From assembly GCA_017305715.1 (NCBI GenBank), contig JAFKKG010000008.1, forward strand, positions 434,001-498,000: 64,000 nt of DNA, written 5' to 3'. Both the position numbers and the translations under genes were made by a program. Positions 60,012 through 64,000 of this stretch are shown one piece after another (positions within the stretch are counted from its first letter, which is position 1; every line of letters begins with the position of its first letter). This DNA comes from Hyphomicrobiales bacterium. Lineage in GTDB: Bacteria; Pseudomonadota; Alphaproteobacteria; Rhizobiales; Xanthobacteraceae. The notes beneath the pieces were generated by a model. The model made no database searches and was not told the DNA's origin. It worked only from the letters and a program-made list of their open reading frames with translations.

Positions 60012-62201
60012 ATGAACAAGCACATCACGCTCAATCGCCGCGCCTTCGTCATCGGCACCGCCGCCGTCGCCGGCGCCGGCCTCTCGGTCGGCATGGATAT
60101 CCCGTTCGGCGGCCCGACCGTGGTCCGCGCCGCCGACGGGTCGCCTGAGGTCAATGTCTGGGTGGTGATCCGCCCCGACGACACCGTGGTGATCCGAATC
60201 GCCCGCTCGGAAATGGGTCAGGGCACGCTGACCGGCCTTGCCCAACTCGTCGCCGAAGAACTCGAATGCGACTGGTCGAAGGTCACCACCGAATATCCGA
60301 CCCCGGGTCAAAGTGTCGCACGCAAGCGCGCGTGGGGCGATTTCTCGACCGGTGGCAGCCGCGGCATCCGCACCAGCCAGGATTATGTCCGGAAGGGCGG
60401 CGCCACCGCGCGCATGATGCTGGTGCAGGCCGCTGCCAATGAATGGAAGGTGCCGGCGTCGGAATGCACCGCCGCCAACAGCACCATCACCCACACGCCG
60501 TCGAGCAAGAAGACCACCTACGGCAAGGTGGTGGAAGCCGCCGCCAAACTGACGCCTCCCGCCGACGCCGAGATCAAGCTGAAGGATCCCAAGGACTGGA
60601 AGATCATCGGCAAGAGCGTGCTGCGGCTCGACACCGTCGAGAAGACCAACGGCCAGATGATCTACGGCGCCGACATCAAGCTGCCGGGCATGCTGAACGC
60701 CGCGATCAAGGATTGTCCAGTGTTCGGCGGCAAGCTGAAGAGCTACGACGAAGCCAAGATCACGGGCATGAAGGGCGTCAAGAAGGTCGTGAAGGTCGGC
60801 GAGACTGCGGTCGCCGTCGTTGCCGATACCTGGTGGCACGCCAAGACCGCGCTCGACGCGCTGCCCATCGTCTGGGACGAGGGCCCCAACGCCAAGGTCT
60901 CCAGCGAATCGATCGCCAAATGGCTGGCCGAGGGTCTCGACAATTCGCAGCCCGCGTTGATCGGCAACCAGAATGGCGACGCCAAGGCTGTGCTTGCGAG
61001 CGCCACCAAGAAGGTCGAGGCGGTCTACAGCTATCCCTACCAGAACCATGCCTGCATGGAGCCGCTCAACGCCACCGCGCTCTATACCGCGGATAAATGC
61101 GAGGTGTGGTGCGGCACCCAGAACGGCGAAGCGGCGTTTGCCGCGGTCCTCGAAGTATCGGGGCTGCCGGCCGACAAATGCGAGGTGCACAAGCAGATGC
61201 TCGGCGGCGGTTTCGGCCGTCGTGGCATGACCGACTATGTCCGGCAGGCGGTGACCATCGCCAAGCAGATGCCGGGCACGCCGGTGAAACTGCTGTGGTC
61301 GCGCGAAGAGGACATGGCGCACGGCGCCTATCACCCCATCACGCAGTGCAAGCTGACCGGCGCCTTCGACGCCGACAACAATCTGACGGCGTTGCATGTC
61401 AGATTGTCGGGGCAATCGATCCTGTTCAGCCTTCGCCCCGCGGCACTGGAAAACGGCAAGGATCCCGCCGCTTTCCAGGGCCTCAGCCCGACGGGCGACT
61501 GGGCGATCGGCTATAGCGTGCCGAACCTCCTGGTCGAGCATTCAATGCGCAATCCCCACGTTCCACCCGGCTTCTGGCGCGGCGTCAACGTCAACCAGAA
61601 TGCGATCTATCTGGAATGTTTCATGGACGAACTGGCCCTGTCAGTCGGCCAGGATCCGGTCGCGTTCCGGCGCAAGCTGATGAGCAAGCATCCGAAGCAT
61701 CTCGCTGTGCTCAATGCCGTCGCCGAGAAGATCGGCTGGGACAAGCCGGCGCCGCAAGGCGTGTTCCGCGGCATCGCCCAGCATATGGGCTATGGCAGCT
61801 ATGTCGCGGCGGCGGCCGAAATCTCGGTGACCGACGGCAACAAGATCAAGGTGCATCGCATCGTCGCCTCCACCGATCCCGGCTACGCCGTCAACCCGGC
61901 GCAGATCGAGCGGCAGATCGCGGGTTCGTTCGTCTACGGTCTTTCCGGATTGTTCTACGGCGGATGCACCGTGAAGGATGGCGCGATCGAGCAAACCAAC
62001 TTCGACACCTACAATTCGATGCGGATTGCCGAGATGCCGAAAGTGGAATCGATCGTGATGCCGAGCGGCGGCTTCTGGGGCGGCGTCGGCGAACCCACCA
62101 TCTGCGTGGCGGGTCCGGCGGTGCTCAACGCCTACTTCGCGGCGACCGGCAAGCGTATCCGCTCGGTGCCACTGAAGGACCAGAACATCTCGTTCGCCTG
62201 A
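60012..62201 (+). CDS. iorB: Molybdopterin-binding large subunit, xanthine dehydrogenase family (isoquinoline 1-oxidoreductase beta type)
   Basis: 729 residues. Tat signal LNRRAFVIGTAAVAGAGLSVG, so the complex is exported folded to the periplasm, carrying IorA with it. Moco-binding blocks: EMGQGTLTGLAQLVAEELECDW, YSYPYQNHACMEPLNATA, MLGGGFGRRG, FWRGVNVNQNAIYLECFMDELA and a C-terminal GGFWGGVGEP carrying the active-site Glu position. It hydroxylates an aldehyde or heteroaromatic carbon with water as oxygen source. Electrons would go to a cytochrome c; SoxX and further c-type cytochromes lie just downstream. Confidence 0.9.
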   Translation: MNKHITLNRRAFVIGTAAVAGAGLSVGMDIPFGGPTVVRAADGSPEVNVWVVIRPDDTVVIRIARSEMGQGTLTGLAQLVAEELECDWSKVTTEYPTPGQSVARKRAWGDFSTGGSRGIRTSQDYVRKGGATARMMLVQAAANEWKVPASECTAANSTITHTPSSKKTTYGKVVEAAAKLTPPADAEIKLKDPKDWKIIGKSVLRLDTVEKTNGQMIYGADIKLPGMLNAAIKDCPVFGGKLKSYDEAKITGMKGVKKVVKVGETAVAVVADTWWHAKTALDALPIVWDEGPNAKVSSESIAKWLAEGLDNSQPALIGNQNGDAKAVLASATKKVEAVYSYPYQNHACMEPLNATALYTADKCEVWCGTQNGEAAFAAVLEVSGLPADKCEVHKQMLGGGFGRRGMTDYVRQAVTIAKQMPGTPVKLLWSREEDMAHGAYHPITQCKLTGAFDADNNLTALHVRLSGQSILFSLRPAALENGKDPAAFQGLSPTGDWAIGYSVPNLLVEHSMRNPHVPPGFWRGVNVNQNAIYLECFMDELALSVGQDPVAFRRKLMSKHPKHLAVLNAVAEKIGWDKPAPQGVFRGIAQHMGYGSYVAAAAEISVTDGNKIKVHRIVASTDPGYAVNPAQIERQIAGSFVYGLSGLFYGGCTVKDGAIEQTNFDTYNSMRIAEMPKVESIVMPSGGFWGGVGEPTICVAGPAVLNAYFAATGKRIRSVPLKDQNISFA

Positions 62202-62255
62202 TATCGCGGGCGGCAGCTTCACGGCCGCCGCCTGCCTTTTTTCGGAAATGGTTCC

Positions 62256-63545
62256 ATGGACGTCAAGCGACCGGACGTCACGCGCCCGCTGACGCGACGG
62301 GATGTCGCTCGCGGCATCGCCGCGTCGGTAGCGGCTTCGGCATGGCCGCGTCCTGCGCTGGCGCAAGCGGCGGCGCGAGTCGTCGTGATCGGCGGCGGAT
62401 TTGGCGGCGCCAGTTGCGCGCGGGCGCTCCGGCAAATCGCCCCGAAATTGCAGGTGACCTTGATCGAGCCGAACCGGATTTTTGCCGCCTGCCCGCTCAG
62501 CAACGAAGTCGTCGCGGGTTTGCGCGAACTGACGGCGCAGCAATTCCATTATGACGGGATTGCTGCCGAAGGCGTCAACGTCGTTCTGCAAGCCGCCACA
62601 AAAATCGACCCGCATGCCCGCACGGTCGGCCTGGCCGACGGCGGTTCGCTCAGTTACGACCGCCTGGTCCTGGCGCCGGGCATCGACCTGCGCTTCGATG
62701 CGCTGCCCGGTTACAATGAAGACGCGTCCTTGAAGATGCCGCATGCGTGGAAGGCCGGCGAGCAGACAATCCTGCTGCGCAAGCAGATCGAAGCCATGGA
62801 CGATGGCGGCCTGGTCGTGATTGCGGTGCCGGCCGCACCGTTGCGCTGCCCGCCCGCGCCCTACGAGCGCGCCAGCCTGATTGCGCATTATCTCAAGGCG
62901 AAAAAGCCGCGCTCGAAAATCCTGATCCTCGACGCCAAGGATGGTTTTTCGCAACAAAGGCTGTTTGAAGCTGCCTGGAAGGACCTCTATCCAGGCCTGA
63001 TCGAACGCATCGCGCTGTCGCAAGGCGGCCGCGTGACGTCGGTCGATCCATCGACCAACACCATCATCACCGATTTCGGCAATTACACCGCACAGGTCGC
63101 CAGCGTAGTCCCGCCGCAAAAGGCCGGACATATTGCCGAGATTGCGGGCGCCGCCGACAACACCGGCTGGTGCCCGGTCGATCCCGTCAGCTTTGCCTCG
63201 AAACTCGTGCCCAACATCCATGTCATTGGAGACGCCGCGATCGCGGGCGCCATTCCGAAATCGGCTTCGGCCGCACAAGCGCAGGGCAAGGCCTGCGCGG
63301 CGGCGATCGTCAACATGCTGTCTGGCAAGCCGCCCGATACACCGCGGCTGACCGGGACCTGCTACAATACGGTCGCACCGGGCTATGCCTTCTCGCAGTC
63401 CGGCGTATATCAGCCCAAGGATGGACTGTTCGCCGAGGTCGAAAACACGACAAGCCCGGTCAATGCGCCGCGCGAGATACGCCAGCGCGAGGCGGAGCGC
63501 GCGGCAGACTGGTTCAAGACGATTACGGTGGATGCGTTTGGCTAG
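62256..63545 (+). CDS. soxF: Sulfide dehydrogenase-type flavoprotein (SoxF/FccB family)
   Basis: 429 residues with a Tat signal (LTRRDVARGIAASVAASAWPRPALAQA). The FAD motif VVVIGGGFGGASCARAL is at 42-58. Three Cys match flavocytochrome c sulfide dehydrogenase: Cys79 in AACPLSN (covalent FAD site), Cys198 in LRCPPAPYERAS and Cys369 in GTCYNT (redox disulfide). A periplasmic flavoprotein that oxidises sulfide with cytochrome c, or SoxF, which enhances thiosulfate oxidation in Paracoccus. It ends 4 bp before soxX, supporting the sox role over a stand-alone fccAB. Confidence 0.88.
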   Translation: MDVKRPDVTRPLTRRDVARGIAASVAASAWPRPALAQAAARVVVIGGGFGGASCARALRQIAPKLQVTLIEPNRIFAACPLSNEVVAGLRELTAQQFHYDGIAAEGVNVVLQAATKIDPHARTVGLADGGSLSYDRLVLAPGIDLRFDALPGYNEDASLKMPHAWKAGEQTILLRKQIEAMDDGGLVVIAVPAAPLRCPPAPYERASLIAHYLKAKKPRSKILILDAKDGFSQQRLFEAAWKDLYPGLIERIALSQGGRVTSVDPSTNTIITDFGNYTAQVASVVPPQKAGHIAEIAGAADNTGWCPVDPVSFASKLVPNIHVIGDAAIAGAIPKSASAAQAQGKACAAAIVNMLSGKPPDTPRLTGTCYNTVAPGYAFSQSGVYQPKDGLFAEVENTTSPVNAPREIRQREAERAADWFKTITVDAFG

Positions 63546-63549
63546 ATCG

Positions 63550-63990
63550 ATGATCCAGTTGGCAGCGATGGGATTCGCGGCGGTGGTGCTCGCCCCCTGC
63601 CCGGCCGGCGCGCAGGCGTTGCGGCCGTATGCGATCGTCGGCGATGCCATTCCGGAACCGCTTACCGCGCCGGGAGACGCGACGCGCGGCCGCGCGCTGG
63701 TGGTCGAACGCACCAGCACTTGCATCCTCTGCCACAACGGCCCATTTCCCGAACAGAAGTTCCAGGGCGATCTGGCGCCTAGCCTCGCGGGCGCCGGCAG
63801 CCGCTGGTCGGAGGGACAGCTTCGGCTTCGGTTGGTCGACGGCAGCCGCCTCAATGGCGCGACGATCATGCCGTCCTATTATCGCGTGGACGGTCTCACC
63901 CGCGTCGGCCCGGCATGGCGCGGCAAGCCGATCCTGTCGGCCGAACAGATCGAGGATATCGTGGCGTATCTGGTAACGCTGCGTGAATAG
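63550..63990 (+). CDS. soxX: Sulfur-oxidation cytochrome c SoxX
   Basis: 146 residues from ATG 63550. Sec signal peptide (MIQLAAMGFAAVVLAPCPAGAQ). One haem c site, Cys58-I-L-Cys61-His62, with Met107 (TIMPSYY) as the distal ligand, and the SoxX pattern NGPFPEQKFQGDLAPSLAGAGSRWSEGQLRLRLVD. SoxX pairs with SoxA in the SoxXA complex that attaches thiosulfate to SoxY in the periplasm. It is 4 bp after soxF. The remaining sox genes should lie beyond the right edge. Confidence 0.93.
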   Translation: MIQLAAMGFAAVVLAPCPAGAQALRPYAIVGDAIPEPLTAPGDATRGRALVVERTSTCILCHNGPFPEQKFQGDLAPSLAGAGSRWSEGQLRLRLVDGSRLNGATIMPSYYRVDGLTRVGPAWRGKPILSAEQIEDIVAYLVTLRE

Positions 63991-63996
63991 GAAGAG

Positions 63997-64000
63997 ATGA
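63997..64000 (+). CDS. Start of the next gene (probable sox gene), cut by the window end
   Basis: ATG at 63997 is preceded by AGGAAGAG, a good ribosome binding site, 6 bp after the soxX stop. Only four bases are visible. By the usual order soxXYZA a soxY or soxA gene is expected; that is inference only. Confidence 0.4.

Noticed and set aside
61641-63869. 742-codon open frame on the - strand opposite iorB, soxF and soxX
   Set aside because: No start context or domain; the three rightward genes have intact cofactor motifs and ribosome binding sites.
1-64000. CRISPR array, tRNA, rRNA, transposase or prophage
   Set aside because: No regularly spaced direct repeats, cloverleaf sequences, rRNA segments, DDE transposase or integrase motifs were seen; all repeats found are dispersed palindromes.

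Overview
The window reads as one stretch of the chromosome of a GC-rich alphaproteobacterium of the Bradyrhizobium/Rhodopseudomonas type. Three things point there. Gene density and codon use are those of a high-GC rhizobial genome. The assimilatory nitrate genes are arranged around a single-domain globin, as known from Bradyrhizobium. At least ten intergenic repeats are of the palindromic kinds scattered through Bradyrhizobiaceae genomes. No tRNA, rRNA, transposase, integrase, phage gene or CRISPR array was seen. The species assignment is inference; no 16S or marker gene is present.

Layout, left to right. 1-3.2 kb: the tail of an exported PEP-CTERM protein, a LysR regulator, an SMP-30-type lactonase and a small lipoprotein. 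3.25-11.1 kb: a leftward nitrate-assimilation operon, nrtA-nrtB-nrtC-bjgb-flp-nasC. It covers ABC uptake of nitrate, a globin, a flavoprotein electron donor and a molybdenum nitrate reductase. A sigma-54-like promoter, a perfect palindrome at enhancer distance and an ANTAR-type hairpin lie in its leader. 11.2-14.4 kb: an intradiol ring-cleavage dioxygenase with an exported hydrolase, and a divergent serine hydrolase. 14.4-20.7 kb: a TRAP transporter (dctPQM), a divergent HWE-family sensor kinase, and dctA behind a consensus -24/-12 promoter. 20.8-22.2 kb: two small genes and a gene-poor stretch.

22.2-36.1 kb is a catabolic block. It holds an aromatic-type FAD monooxygenase, a GST, an enoyl-CoA hydratase, two class III CoA-transferases, a tartrate/isopropylmalate-type dehydrogenase, a zinc alcohol dehydrogenase and a complete five-gene dipeptide-type ABC importer. 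36.3-43.8 kb: an orphan glycogen-synthase-like glycosyltransferase, then a leftward operon of acyl-CoA dehydrogenase, Baeyer-Villiger-type monooxygenase and alkylsulfatase, controlled probably by a divergent IclR regulator. 43.8-51.3 kb: an orphan Bug/TctC binding protein, then a divergent system made of an NMT1-type binding protein, a TetR regulator, ABC permease, SDR-like protein, GNAT acetyltransferase, DHDPS-family lyase and ABC ATPase. This last cluster is the best candidate in the window for an undescribed uptake-and-catabolism pathway.

51.3-59.4 kb: a diguanylate cyclase, an iron(III)/polyamine-type ABC importer with a fused two-domain permease, an MFS exporter and an orphan TRAP binding protein. 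59.5-64 kb: iorAB-type molybdenum hydroxylase genes followed by soxF (flavoprotein) and soxX (cytochrome c), cut by the window edge where a further sox gene probably begins.

Overall this is a nutrient-scavenging region: five complete transport systems, two orphan binding proteins and several short catabolic operons, each with a local regulator and separated by palindromic repeats that often sit directly after stop codons.
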